Positions 56,119-64,000 of a DNA stretch of 64,000 bases are shown here, piece after piece. The notes below the pieces were generated by a model that worked only from the letters and a program-made list of their open reading frames with translations, did no database searches and had not been told where the DNA came from. This DNA comes from Acinetobacter sp. XS-4. GTDB lineage: Bacteria > Pseudomonadota > Gammaproteobacteria > Pseudomonadales > Moraxellaceae. The stretch is from positions 1,550,001 to 1,614,000 of the forward strand of contig NZ_CP094657.1 in the NCBI RefSeq assembly GCF_023920705.1, in the 5' to 3' direction. The stretch's first letter is position 1. The number at the start of each line of letters is the position of its first letter. The position numbers and the translations under genes were made by a program.

Positions 56119-56161
56119 AACCCAAGTGGATGCATTGAATCTCAACTTGTTTCACTGGGTT
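56119..56161. repeat. Split inverted repeat upstream of recA
   Basis: AACCCAAGTG (56119-56128) is the near-complement of TCACTGGGTT (56152-56161), offset by one inserted base, across a 23-base spacer. It lies in the recA promoter region. Confidence 0.45.
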
Positions 56162-56228
56162 AATAGTGACAGATTTTTTCTATAGCTTCTATGTGTTGTA
56201 TGTGTGTGTGCGACACAACTCGACGTTT

Positions 56229-56657
56229 TTATTCATCACCGTATGACCAATTTTGATCATTCTCCTGTTTAAACCGAATAATTTGTCGACGATCCTTTTT
56301 ACCCGGTCTATGGTCAGGCCGAGCTAGATTATGCAATTTTCGTTGGGATGCAATCAACTCCCGTCTAGCAATACTCACTTCGGTTTCTTCATAAAGTTGT
56401 TGTGCGACTGGAGCTGGACCGCGTGTGTTCGAAAGAGCTTTTATCACAACAGTTTTTTTATCAAAACCTTGCTGAATAATCAGTTCCATTCCAACTCGAA
56501 TTTCTTTGGAAACTTTTACACGCTCATTATTGTGATGTACTTTACCTCCTTCAATCGCTGCTTTAGCAATTGAACGAGTTTTAAAAAAACGAGCAACCCA
56601 TAACCACTTGTCGACACGCATGGTCTCTACAGCATCGTTTTCATGCAATTTTGACAT
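56229..56657 (-). CDS. hslR: HslR/Hsp15-like S4 RNA-binding protein
   Basis: A 142-residue S4-domain protein (RVDKWLWVARFFKTRSIAKAAIEGGKVHHNNERVK) with a basic C-terminus, matching heat-shock protein 15, which binds 50S subunits carrying stalled nascent chains. The ATG at 56657 gives proper spacing to AAGGA; the ATG at 56660 is too close. It follows the yrfG-like gene, as yrfG-hslR do in E. coli, overlapping by 17 bases. Confidence 0.87.
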   Translation of the reverse strand: MSKLHENDAVETMRVDKWLWVARFFKTRSIAKAAIEGGKVHHNNERVKVSKEIRVGMELIIQQGFDKKTVVIKALSNTRGPAPVAQQLYEETEVSIARRELIASQRKLHNLARPDHRPGKKDRRQIIRFKQENDQNWSYGDE

Positions 56658-57327
56658 CATTATCCTTTCTATCAATTTGATTCAATATAGACAGTAATTC
56701 TGTAAGTCGATTTAGTGCTTTATATTCTAAATCTTGATGCTGTTTTATATCCTTTAGACTTGAGGGCTGTGAGATAGTAAACAAGTGTTGAATACCAAAT
56801 TTTTCTGCTGTTTTTAATACAGGGGCCGTATCGTCAATAAAAATCGTTTCATCAGGATTGAAAGGATGTAATCTTTGAAGTTCTTGCCAAAAATTAATAT
56901 CTTCTTTGGCATATCCCACTTGTTCACTTGATATGATGACATCAAAGTAATGTTCAATTGCAATATTATCGAGTTTTAAGCGTAAGCTCGCGCGGTCAGC
57001 ATTAGTCACTAGCCAACACGTGTATTCCTGTTCTTTAAGTTGTTGCAAAAGCTCAATACAGCCAGAACGAGCTTGGATCTTAGATTGAAATTCTTGTTGT
57101 AGTTTGAGGACATCAACTCCTACAGTTTTAGTCCAATAAGTTGATGAATACCAAACAAGCGTATGGCGATGTGATTGATAAAATTGATATAGCTTTTCTT
57201 TGCTCTCAGTGAGGAGAATTTGATGTGTTTTCGCATGTCTTTTTGGAAGACATTCATTCCAAATGAAATCATCAAAAGCGAGATCTAAGAGTGTACCATC
57301 CATATCAAACATTATGATTTTAGACAT
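56641..57327 (-). CDS. yrfG: YrfG-like GMP/IMP nucleotidase (HAD family)
   Basis: A 228-residue HAD hydrolase with catalytic DMDGTLLDL near residues 8-16, VTNAD in the middle and the metal motif FIDDTAPVL. It neighbours hslR as E. coli yrfG does, a nucleotidase for IMP/GMP. The start at 57327 follows GGAG by 12 bases; an in-frame ATG 24 bases upstream is the alternative. Confidence 0.82.
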   Translation of the reverse strand: MSKIIMFDMDGTLLDLAFDDFIWNECLPKRHAKTHQILLTESKEKLYQFYQSHRHTLVWYSSTYWTKTVGVDVLKLQQEFQSKIQARSGCIELLQQLKEQEYTCWLVTNADRASLRLKLDNIAIEHYFDVIISSEQVGYAKEDINFWQELQRLHPFNPDETIFIDDTAPVLKTAEKFGIQHLFTISQPSSLKDIKQHQDLEYKALNRLTELLSILNQIDRKDNDVKIA

Positions 57328-57729
57328 TTTTTTGAATATCTCCAAAATCATTCAAAGCAAAATTTTTAAAACACATCTACCTTATATCCTTTTAAAATCA
57401 TAAATTAAATAAACTTATAAATACTCAAACTAATTTAAAGCTCCATCCAATAATTTTTCTAAAATGTGTGCAGATTCATAGGATGGATAGGGGAGATAAA
57501 TGATTTAAAATTATAACGTGGAATTTTGTAAAACAAAAAATAATAATGAGGCAGTTTTAGTAGAAAATTCTTCCCTTAAATGAAAAATATTTAGAATTTA
57601 TTTAAGGTTTTTTGCCCTTATGATTAAGTTTGCTTACATAGGATACGTATTGACAAACATTTTATAAATTGAAGGATACTTATTTAAAGTTATATTTAAA
57701 ATTATTCCTATAAGAACTTAGAGAAAGCA
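57328..57729. other. AT-rich intergenic region
   Basis: About 400 bases, very AT-rich, with no open frame longer than about 30 codons that has a ribosome site. Nothing recognised. Confidence 0.5.
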
Positions 57730-58023
57730 ATGAAAATTGGATTTATTGGTGGAACCAATGACGGTATCGTAATCAATGCCGCCGATGGCCTCGATACTTA
57801 TAAACTTGAATGGCACTACAAAGCAGAAAAACACTGTGACTCACAACTTACTTTAGGGTTGAATGGACCTGAGTATGATTATTACAATTTATTAATTCTA
57901 AGAAAAAATAAAGAGGCTAAACTTTTCTATGTGCTCACTACTATGGAGAAAGAAGAAATAGCAGATAAACTCCATGAATACTGGGAATGCTCGACCTCCG
58001 TCGGCTATGATTTTGATGAGTAA
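57730..58023 (+). CDS. Small hypothetical protein
   Basis: A 97-residue soluble acidic protein (MKIGFIGGTNDGIVINAADG...) with two Cys near residues 36 and 87. No family recognised. A GAGAAAG site precedes the ATG. Its last 19 bases overlap the convergent acetyltransferase gene. Confidence 0.55.
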   Translation: MKIGFIGGTNDGIVINAADGLDTYKLEWHYKAEKHCDSQLTLGLNGPEYDYYNLLILRKNKEAKLFYVLTTMEKEEIADKLHEYWECSTSVGYDFDE

Positions 58024-58541
58024 GCTGTGATTTCATATAACACATGTGCTCTTAATTCGTGATGAAGAGGAACTTTAGGATGATCAAAGTTTTTAACTTT
58101 GTGCATTCCTATTCGCTCCATTACAGCTTGAGAGGGGGTATTAATGGTAGCGGTAAATGAAACGATTTTATCTAAATTCAGTATATTAAAACCATAATCT
58201 AAAGCTGCATTTGCTCCTTCTGTTGCATAACCTTGTTTCCAAAATTCTTTTGCAAGTCGCCATCCAATTTCCACACATGGAGAGAAGTCAAATTGTTCAG
58301 GTTGACTGTGTAAACCAATAAACCCGATAAACTGATGGGTTTCTTTTAATTCTACTGCCCAAAAGCCCCAACCATTTTCATGAATGAGAGATGAGATTTT
58401 TTGGATTAAATTAACACTTTCTTGGGGCGTTAAGACATTTGGGAAAAATTGCATAACCTCTTGATCTAAGCCCATTTTTATAAAAGGCTCAAAATCACTT
58501 TCTTTCCACTGTCTTAAAATTAAACGCTTTGTTTCGATCAT
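58005..58541 (-). CDS. GNAT-family N-acetyltransferase (RimJ/RimL-like)
   Basis: A 178-residue acetyltransferase with RLILRQWKESDFEPF at the N-terminus, ELKETHQFIGFIGLH and EIGWRLAKEFWKQGYATEGANAALDYGF, the acetyl-CoA loop of RimJ-like enzymes, and a VMERIGM segment. Target (protein N-terminus or small amine) unknown. Confidence 0.85.
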   Translation of the reverse strand: MIETKRLILRQWKESDFEPFIKMGLDQEVMQFFPNVLTPQESVNLIQKISSLIHENGWGFWAVELKETHQFIGFIGLHSQPEQFDFSPCVEIGWRLAKEFWKQGYATEGANAALDYGFNILNLDKIVSFTATINTPSQAVMERIGMHKVKNFDHPKVPLHHELRAHVLYEITAYSSKS

Positions 58542-58570
58542 GAGATGGCTCTTTAATTGAAAATGAGAAG

Positions 58571-59020
58571 TTAAAGTGGTTTTTGCACAATCTTCTGTAA
58601 AATGATCTTGGAATTGATGCTCACTACACCTTTTATTTTATTTAAGGTATTAATGACGAAATGAGAAAAAGAACTCAAATCTTTGGTTGCAACGTGTAAA
58701 ACATAATTAGATTCGCCAGTAATAATATATGCATTAATGACTTCATCAAAATTTTTGATCTGACTTAAAAAGAAGTTGTGATCATTTTCTGTGAGTTGGG
58801 CAAGTTTTATTTCGACGATTGCCTCAATTTTTATGCCTAGTTTTTCATAATTAACTTTCGCTTGATATTTTTCAATTACACCATTGCTTTCTAGGATTTT
58901 AACTCGCCGATGACAAGCTGAAGCCGAAAGGTTAACGAGATCGGCCAGTTCTTGGTTACTTAACCGAGCATTATCTTGTAAATACTTCAGAATTTTTAGG
59001 TCTATTGCATCTATATTCAT
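58571..59020 (-). CDS. Lrp/AsnC-family regulator, KynR-like
   Basis: A 149-residue Lrp-type protein: HTH (residues 5-50, ILKYLQDNARLSNQELADLVNLSASACHRRVKILE) and RAM ligand domain. It is divergent from kynU, as KynR is in Pseudomonas, where kynurenine is the inducer. Repeated TCGAA motifs fill the shared intergenic region. Confidence 0.85.
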   Translation of the reverse strand: MNIDAIDLKILKYLQDNARLSNQELADLVNLSASACHRRVKILESNGVIEKYQAKVNYEKLGIKIEAIVEIKLAQLTENDHNFFLSQIKNFDEVINAYIITGESNYVLHVATKDLSSFSHFVINTLNKIKGVVSINSKIILQKIVQKPL

Positions 59021-59021
59021 T

Positions 59022-59108
59022 TTCGAATTCCATCCATGTTTTTTAATTTTAATTCGAATTTTATACGAAAATAGCTAATTTTAATCAAATATTATCGAAT
59101 AAATCGAA
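59022..59108. promoter_or_regulatory. Repeated (T/A)TCGAA sites, candidate KynR operators
   Basis: TCGAA cores lie at 59023, 59054, 59095 and 59104, with a variant ACGAA near 59065. The spacing of about 31, 11, 30 and 9 bases puts them on one face of the helix, as Lrp-type octamers prefer. They sit between the regulator and kynU. Confidence 0.5.
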
Positions 59109-59167
59109 AGAATTGGCATGATAAAATTCAAATACAAAGGAAATGTTGAAAATAGGTGAAATAACAA

Positions 59168-60418
59168 ATGATTACTCGCGAACAATGCCTCTATTGGGAT
59201 CAGGAAGATGAACTCAAAAAGTTTAAAGATGAATTTGAGCTGCCAGAAAATGTCATTTATTTAGATGGTAATTCTTTAGGTGCAAGACCAAAGAAATCAT
59301 TAGAAGTTGCCCAGCATATTATTGCCAAAGAGTGGGGTGAGGACCTCATTAATAGTTGGAATAAAGCAGATTGGTGGGGGCTACCGACTAGACTCGGAGA
59401 TAAAGTTGCGAAGCTTATCGGTGCCGAAAAAGAGGAAGTCATTATTTCAGACTCAACGACTCTAAATTTATTTAAAGTTTTATCAGCAGCGGTAAAAATT
59501 CAAGCTGAAAAATTCCCAGAACATAAAATTATTGTTGCAGAAAAAGATGCCTTCCCAACCGATATTTATATTATTGAAGGCTTTATCGACTTGATTAATC
59601 AAGGTTATCAAATTGAGTTGATTAATGGTGCCGATGATTTGTCTCGTGTTTTGGCAAAAGATGTAGCTGTAGTTGTTCTTTCTCATGTGAATTATCGGAC
59701 TGGATATTTCTATGATATGGAATCTATTAATCAACAAATTCACGCTAAAAATGCTTTGATTATTTGGGATTTATGTCACTCAGTTGGTGCGGTACCTATG
59801 GATCTTAATCAGAGTAATAGTGACTTTGCGATTGGTTGTACTTATAAATATTTAAATGGCGGTCCAGGTTCTCCTGCGTTGCTATGGGTAAATCGAAAGC
59901 ATCGTGATCAATTCTGGCAACCTTTATCAGGCTGGTGGGGCCACAAAAAACCATTTGATATGTCCCAGCACTATGAGCCAGCAAACAGCATTCGTCGTTA
60001 TTTATGTGGAACTCAGCCTATCATTTCTATGAGTCTAATCGAATGTGGCGTCGATATTTTCTTAGAAGTCGATATGCAACAAATACGTGAGAAATCACTC
60101 AAATTAACCGATTTGTTTATTCAACTTGTTCAACAGGAATGTGCTCAGTTTGATTTTGAACTGATTACACCTCTAAACCATAAATATCGTGGCAGCCATG
60201 TCAGTTATAGACATGAATTTGGCTATGAAATTATTCAGGCTCTTATTGCTCGTGGTGTGATTGGGGATTACCGAGAGCCAGAAGTACTACGTTTCGGAAT
60301 TACACCTTTATATCTAGGTTTTGAAGATATCTGGAATGCTGTACAGCAACTTAAGCAGATTATGCTGAATAGTGAATGGAAGAATGAGCGTTATTTGGTG
60401 CGTAGTGAAGTGACCTGA
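59168..60418 (+). CDS. kynU: KynU, kynureninase
   Basis: A 416-residue PLP enzyme that splits kynurenine to anthranilate and alanine. Motifs: YLDGNSLGARP near residue 32, DLCHSVGAVPMDL near 210, and the PLP lysine in GCTYKYLNGGPGSPA near 235. First gene of kynU-permease-kynB; the ATG is preceded by GGTGAAATAAC. Confidence 0.93.
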   Translation: MITREQCLYWDQEDELKKFKDEFELPENVIYLDGNSLGARPKKSLEVAQHIIAKEWGEDLINSWNKADWWGLPTRLGDKVAKLIGAEKEEVIISDSTTLNLFKVLSAAVKIQAEKFPEHKIIVAEKDAFPTDIYIIEGFIDLINQGYQIELINGADDLSRVLAKDVAVVVLSHVNYRTGYFYDMESINQQIHAKNALIIWDLCHSVGAVPMDLNQSNSDFAIGCTYKYLNGGPGSPALLWVNRKHRDQFWQPLSGWWGHKKPFDMSQHYEPANSIRRYLCGTQPIISMSLIECGVDIFLEVDMQQIREKSLKLTDLFIQLVQQECAQFDFELITPLNHKYRGSHVSYRHEFGYEIIQALIARGVIGDYREPEVLRFGITPLYLGFEDIWNAVQQLKQIMLNSEWKNERYLVRSEVT

Positions 60419-60456
60419 TATTTAGGTCTATATCAGAAGAATGGCTAGGAGGGCCT

Positions 60457-61863
60457 ATGAGCAGTTTTGATGAAATACAAAATCGAGAAGCGGGTTTACA
60501 TAAAAAATTATCCGCAAAACAGATGGGAATGATTGCAATTGGTGGAGCGATAGGTACAGGACTGTTTATGGGAAGCAAGTTTGCAATCAGCTTTGCTGGC
60601 CCTGCTGTCATTGTGAGTTACGCGATTGGTGGACTAATTGCCTTTGCTATTATGGCTTGTTTGGCTGAAATGACAGTTCAGCATCCTACATCAGGCTCTT
60701 TCGGAGCATATGCAGAGCATTATGTAAGTCCTCTTGCTGGGTTTTTAGTCCGTTATTGTTATTGGGCATGTATTGTATTAGCAGTCGGTACGGAAATTAC
60801 AGCAGTTGCCGACTACATGAAGCTATGGTTTCCACATGTAGGGTCATGGATCTGGATTGCTTTTTTTTCGCTGACTTTACTCGTGGTTAATGCCTATAGC
60901 GTTAAAGCTTTTGGATTAGTTGAATATTGGTTCTCTACGATAAAAGTCTTTGCAATTATTGTATTTATTCTTTTAGCAATTGGTATTTTGACTCAAAGTC
61001 ATGGAGGAACAGATCAGATTCTATCCAATTTAACCGAGCATGGGGGCTTTTTTCCTCATGGTTTTAGTGGGGTCTGGATCGGGGTCATCATTTCAATCTT
61101 TAGTTATTTAAGTATTGAAATGATCGCTGTTGCGGCAGGTGAAGCTAAAGATCCAGAAAGAGCTGTAAAAAAAGCTTTTAAAAGTACTGCAATTCGCTTA
61201 ATCCTATTTTATTTACTGTCTTTATTTCTCATTGTGGCGCTTGTTCCATGGACAACTTTAATTGGAGCCGATGCAACTAGCCCTTTTGTGATGGTGATGA
61301 AAATTGTAGGTATTCCATATGCGGACAGTATTTTAAATTTTATTGTAATTGTCGCGGCCTTATCCGCCATGAATAGTATGTTGTATATCTCAACACGTAT
61401 GCTATTTAGTTTGTCACGCGCAGGTGACGCACCGAAACTATTTGGTCGTATTAGTCATAATGGTGTACCAATTAACGCGTTGTTATTGTCAGCGGTCGGT
61501 ATTGGTATTGCGAGTATTGTTTACACGATTAACCCAGCTTCTGCTTTTCCGATCATGATTGCTTTATCTATGTTTGGCGCATTGTTCACTTGGGGCAGTA
61601 TTTTCATTACCCATATGTTTTTTAGAAGGAATATGGCGCGAAAAGGAGAGCAGTTAAAGTTTAAGGTGCCAGCGAGTCAGTTAATTTCATTCTTAGGATT
61701 AATCGCAATTTTAAGCATCACGATCACAACTTGGTTTACAAATGAATTTAAGTCAACCTTACAATTTGGAATCCCACTAGTTGTTGTTCTTACAGTTTTC
61801 TACTATTTAAAGCGTTCGTCAGCCAAGCTTGCTTTAAATACTCATGAAGAATCGTTGAAATGA
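60457..61863 (+). CDS. Amino-acid permease (AAT family), probable tryptophan/kynurenine uptake
   Basis: A 468-residue APC-superfamily permease with about 12 helices. The family motif MGMIAIGGAIGTGLFMG is near residue 23, followed by GP(A/S)-type TM1 and EMTVQHPTSGSFGAYA. Placed between kynU and a kynurenine formamidase-like gene, with an AGGAGG site 6-7 bases before the ATG. Uptake of kynurenine or tryptophan is inferred from context only. Confidence 0.8.
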   Translation: MSSFDEIQNREAGLHKKLSAKQMGMIAIGGAIGTGLFMGSKFAISFAGPAVIVSYAIGGLIAFAIMACLAEMTVQHPTSGSFGAYAEHYVSPLAGFLVRYCYWACIVLAVGTEITAVADYMKLWFPHVGSWIWIAFFSLTLLVVNAYSVKAFGLVEYWFSTIKVFAIIVFILLAIGILTQSHGGTDQILSNLTEHGGFFPHGFSGVWIGVIISIFSYLSIEMIAVAAGEAKDPERAVKKAFKSTAIRLILFYLLSLFLIVALVPWTTLIGADATSPFVMVMKIVGIPYADSILNFIVIVAALSAMNSMLYISTRMLFSLSRAGDAPKLFGRISHNGVPINALLLSAVGIGIASIVYTINPASAFPIMIALSMFGALFTWGSIFITHMFFRRNMARKGEQLKFKVPASQLISFLGLIAILSITITTWFTNEFKSTLQFGIPLVVVLTVFYYLKRSSAKLALNTHEESLK

Positions 61864-61870
61864 GAGACTT

Positions 61871-62617
61871 ATGAGACCATATGACAATGCTAGAACTGTG
61901 GCGAATGAACATGAAATATTGACAGAATTTCAAAGAAAAAGCTTAGCAGCGTACCAAGAATATACTCATATTAGAGATATCCAATATGGCATACACTCAA
62001 GATCAACCTTAGATTTCTTTCCTTTAGAGAAAGCTAATAAAACTATTGTTTTTATTCATGGTGGTTATTGGCAATGGTGTGATAAATCAGATTTTGCATT
62101 TGTCGTACCATATGTTCTAGCAAAAGGAGCCCAGTGTGTTCTTTTAGAATATGATCTAGCCCCACAAAGCAAAATTTCAGATATTGCTTCTCAAGTTAAT
62201 CAAGCTCTCGATTATATTCAAGAGCAAGGCTGGAGAACCGATGAGGTTGTTTTGGTTGGGCATTCAGCGGGAGCGCATCTGGCTGGTTTATCCCTAGGTC
62301 ATCCACTCATATCAGAGATGGTTTTGTTAAGTGGAATTTATGATTTACAACCTATACAGAGGACTCATTTAAACCATGCTCTTAATCTTTCAAACGAAGA
62401 TATTTTAAAATATAGTCCTATTCATTACAGCGATCGAATTACTGTTCCATGTTCAATTTTATGTGGCGAACTTGAGCTTGAAGAATTAAGGTGGCAGAGC
62501 CAAAATTATTTTAAAAGTAAAAAGGAGCAAAATCAGGATTTTGTTTCTTTTAAGCTTATTTCTAAAACTAATCATTATTCTATTTTAGAGTGCTATTTTA
62601 AGTCGATATTAGTTTAA
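61871..62617 (+). CDS. Alpha/beta hydrolase, KynB-like kynurenine formamidase
   Basis: A 248-residue alpha/beta hydrolase of the hormone-sensitive-lipase/arylformamidase type: HGGYWQWCDKSDF oxyanion motif near residue 60, catalytic Ser in GHSAGAHLAG near 137, and a late Asp/His pair (ELELEE, KTNHYS). In the kyn context it likely hydrolyses N-formylkynurenine. This is the alpha/beta-hydrolase type, not the metal-dependent bacterial KynB. It begins 7 bases after the permease. Confidence 0.75.
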   Translation: MRPYDNARTVANEHEILTEFQRKSLAAYQEYTHIRDIQYGIHSRSTLDFFPLEKANKTIVFIHGGYWQWCDKSDFAFVVPYVLAKGAQCVLLEYDLAPQSKISDIASQVNQALDYIQEQGWRTDEVVLVGHSAGAHLAGLSLGHPLISEMVLLSGIYDLQPIQRTHLNHALNLSNEDILKYSPIHYSDRITVPCSILCGELELEELRWQSQNYFKSKKEQNQDFVSFKLISKTNHYSILECYFKSILV

Positions 62618-63224
62618 GAAGTTGAATGATAATATATGCAATGTGATTGTATAGGTAATTAATTATATAAAAATATAAAGTGTGAGATGAATCACATCTT
62701 AAGCTGTTTTTTTATAGAAATTATTTATTATTGTTGACCTGACTACTGAATTTAATTAGATTAAAAAGATAGTGCTTTCTCACTAGACAATAAATTGTTT
62801 AGCTGTTGTTTAGTTGAGTTTTTAAGTCCGTAGCTTCCCAAGATACGGGCTTTTTTACTTCTTTTTTAAGGGGAAGTGTGATGTGGTTCACAATATTTTT
62901 ATTTTAAATATGCTTTTATAATCGCTTTATCTCTAATGAAGATTTTTAAAATAAAAAAATTCTAAATTAAATGCTATTTTTAAAATATATAATTATCTAG
63001 AGGGTGGTAATTATTTGTATTTTATCTGGTTTAATAGTTGGATTGATTGAAAATTAAGATAGTGCAGACGTTAATTTCTATTCTTCATCAATTTGTCATA
63101 TACGTTAGATACATTCAAAGAATAAAAAACAGAGAGCTATAGAAAATAATTAAATAATATATAGAATTTTTAAGTAATTGGATTTGTTCAGCTTCTATAA
63201 ATTGTTTTTTATAAAGGAGTCTTT
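62618..63224. other. AT-rich intergenic region
   Basis: About 600 bases of very AT-rich DNA. It contains a terminator-like hairpin at 62824-62852 and no convincing gene. Confidence 0.5.
62824..62856 (+). terminator. Intrinsic terminator
   Basis: AAGTCCGTA and TACGGGCTT form a 9-bp stem with one T-G pair, followed by a run of T. Confidence 0.7.
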
Positions 63225-63491
63225 ATGAAAGTACAATATTTTGAAGGTGGTATGTATGAACATATGTGCCCAGGTTGCGGATACCTTCATTATATTCCTG
63301 TACATTATCCGTTCTCGAATGGGAGTCAGTGGATTTTTAATGGTAACTTTGAAAAACCAACATTTGATCCAAGCATAAGTATGAACGGTTATTGCAATTA
63401 TTTTATTAAAGATGGCTTCATTGAGTATAGTTCTGATTGTAGACATCACTTGGCAGGATGCAAGATCGAGTTGCCAGATTTAAAATCATAA
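63225..63491 (+). CDS. DUF6527-like small protein
   Basis: An 88-residue protein with MCPGCGYLHYIPV near residue 14, WIFNGNFEKPTFDPSI near 45-60 and a C-terminal SDCRHHLAGCKIELPDL, the pattern of DUF6527-type phage-associated proteins. Four Cys could bind metal. AAAGGAG precedes the ATG. It is surrounded by AT-rich DNA without phage structural genes, so it may be a remnant or lone morphon gene. Confidence 0.75.
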   Translation: MKVQYFEGGMYEHMCPGCGYLHYIPVHYPFSNGSQWIFNGNFEKPTFDPSISMNGYCNYFIKDGFIEYSSDCRHHLAGCKIELPDLKS

Positions 63492-64000
63492 TTTATAAGC
63501 TATTTACTAGATTCATAGTTTTTAAAAAATTATTAGATCGTTAAGTAATGGGCTTTTTGAAATATATCTTTACGTATTTGATACTGAACTTTTATAGTTT
63601 AAAAAATTGTAAAAATCTTGATGTTGCAGATTAAATGGAAAATTGAAATAATTTTAATAGCTAATTTTTTTGTTATATAAGTATGGATATCTGGAAATTT
63701 TTAAAAAGCTTTAACACTGTTGAAACATATCTTGTTGTTTCTACTTCTATGTTATTTTTAATTATTATATATTTTTACATTATTAAGCCTGCATAATTTT
63801 ATTTTAATTATTATGAAATTTTATTAATTGGTAAGTTTTTTGATATTTTAATTTTAATGTATTTATGCTAATGGAAAAACTTTGACGTAAAGTATGTAGA
63901 TTTTATAAATCTCTCCTAATTTTTACTTAATAATATTTGTAAATTGGCTAATCTATTAAATACTGGATCGATGAACTTTATGAAGACTTTTCCAAAAATA
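63492..64000. other. AT-rich region at window end
   Basis: AT-rich DNA with no clear gene except the small frame at 63683-63796. An ATG at 63971 opens a frame that runs to the window edge; too little is visible to call it. Confidence 0.4.
63683..63796 (+). CDS. Possible 37-residue single-pass membrane peptide
   Basis: ATG to TAA gives MDIWKFLKSFNTVETYLVVS followed by a long hydrophobic stretch and KPA. One transmembrane helix is predicted by eye. No ribosome site is evident and the DNA is AT-rich, so chance is possible. Confidence 0.25.
   Translation: MDIWKFLKSFNTVETYLVVSTSMLFLIIIYFYIIKPA

Noticed and set aside
63195..63449. 84-residue minus-strand frame opposite the DUF6527 gene
   Set aside because: The plus strand has the ribosome site and recognisable family motifs.

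Overview
The window reads as chromosomal DNA from an Acinetobacter, probably the A. calcoaceticus-baumannii complex or a close relative. The evidence is the low GC content, the recognisable RecA, BamA and LpxA proteins, the nasST/nir/nas block beside molybdenum-cofactor genes, and the pyrH-frr-uppS-cdsA-dxr-rseP-bamA-skp-lpxD-fabZ-lpxA run. The genus call is firm; the species is not resolved. No tRNA, rRNA, insertion sequence or CRISPR array was seen.

Layout. 1-5.2 kb (minus strand): a siderophore operon whose order matches sbnA-B-C-D-E of staphyloferrin B, behind a near-perfect Fur box. 5.8-22.4 kb: a nitrate/nitrite assimilation and Moco island. The nasS-nasT regulators face nirB, a nirD-flavoreductase fusion, nasA and mobA. 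These are followed by an orphan molybdopterin oxidoreductase and moaA, moaD, moaE, a moaC-mogA fusion and moeA. The nir promoter shows a sigma-54 -24/-12 element, an NtrC-like half-site and a long leader with hairpins ahead of an intrinsic terminator, as expected for NasT antitermination. 22.6-29.5 kb: an HxlR regulator, a MocR regulator divergent from an EamA exporter, tusDCBE, a GalE-like epimerase lacking the catalytic lysine, and fumC. 29.5-34.6 kb: small and unknown genes, including a putative threonine-codon leader peptide with attenuator ahead of a cysteine hydrolase, and a tandem glycine riboswitch ahead of a D-amino-acid dehydrogenase. 34.7-40.5 kb: ispF, an atypical phosphatase, argF, a TetR regulator and ntrBC. 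The ntrBC promoter carries its own sigma-54 element and three TTGGTGCA repeats, the octamer also found upstream of nir.

40.8-53.1 kb is the core rimO and pyrH-to-lpxA run for isoprenoid, phospholipid, outer-membrane and lipid A synthesis. 53.2-57.3 kb holds cpoB, the 4.5S RNA, recX, recA, hslR and yrfG. 57.7-62.6 kb holds a kynurenine-catabolism locus (Lrp-type regulator, kynU, an amino-acid permease, a kynB-like hydrolase). The last 1.4 kb is AT-rich accessory DNA with a DUF6527 gene typical of phage neighbourhoods.

The nitrogen story is coherent. NtrBC should activate sigma-54 transcription of its own operon and of nir-nas under nitrogen limitation. NasS-NasT should then gate that transcript by nitrate. 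The moa/moe/mob genes supply the cofactor NasA needs. The strongest candidates for new biology are the threonine leader/attenuator at 30.78-30.90 kb, the glycine riboswitch on an amino-acid dehydrogenase, the staphyloferrin-B-like cluster in this genus, and the NirD-reductase fusion.
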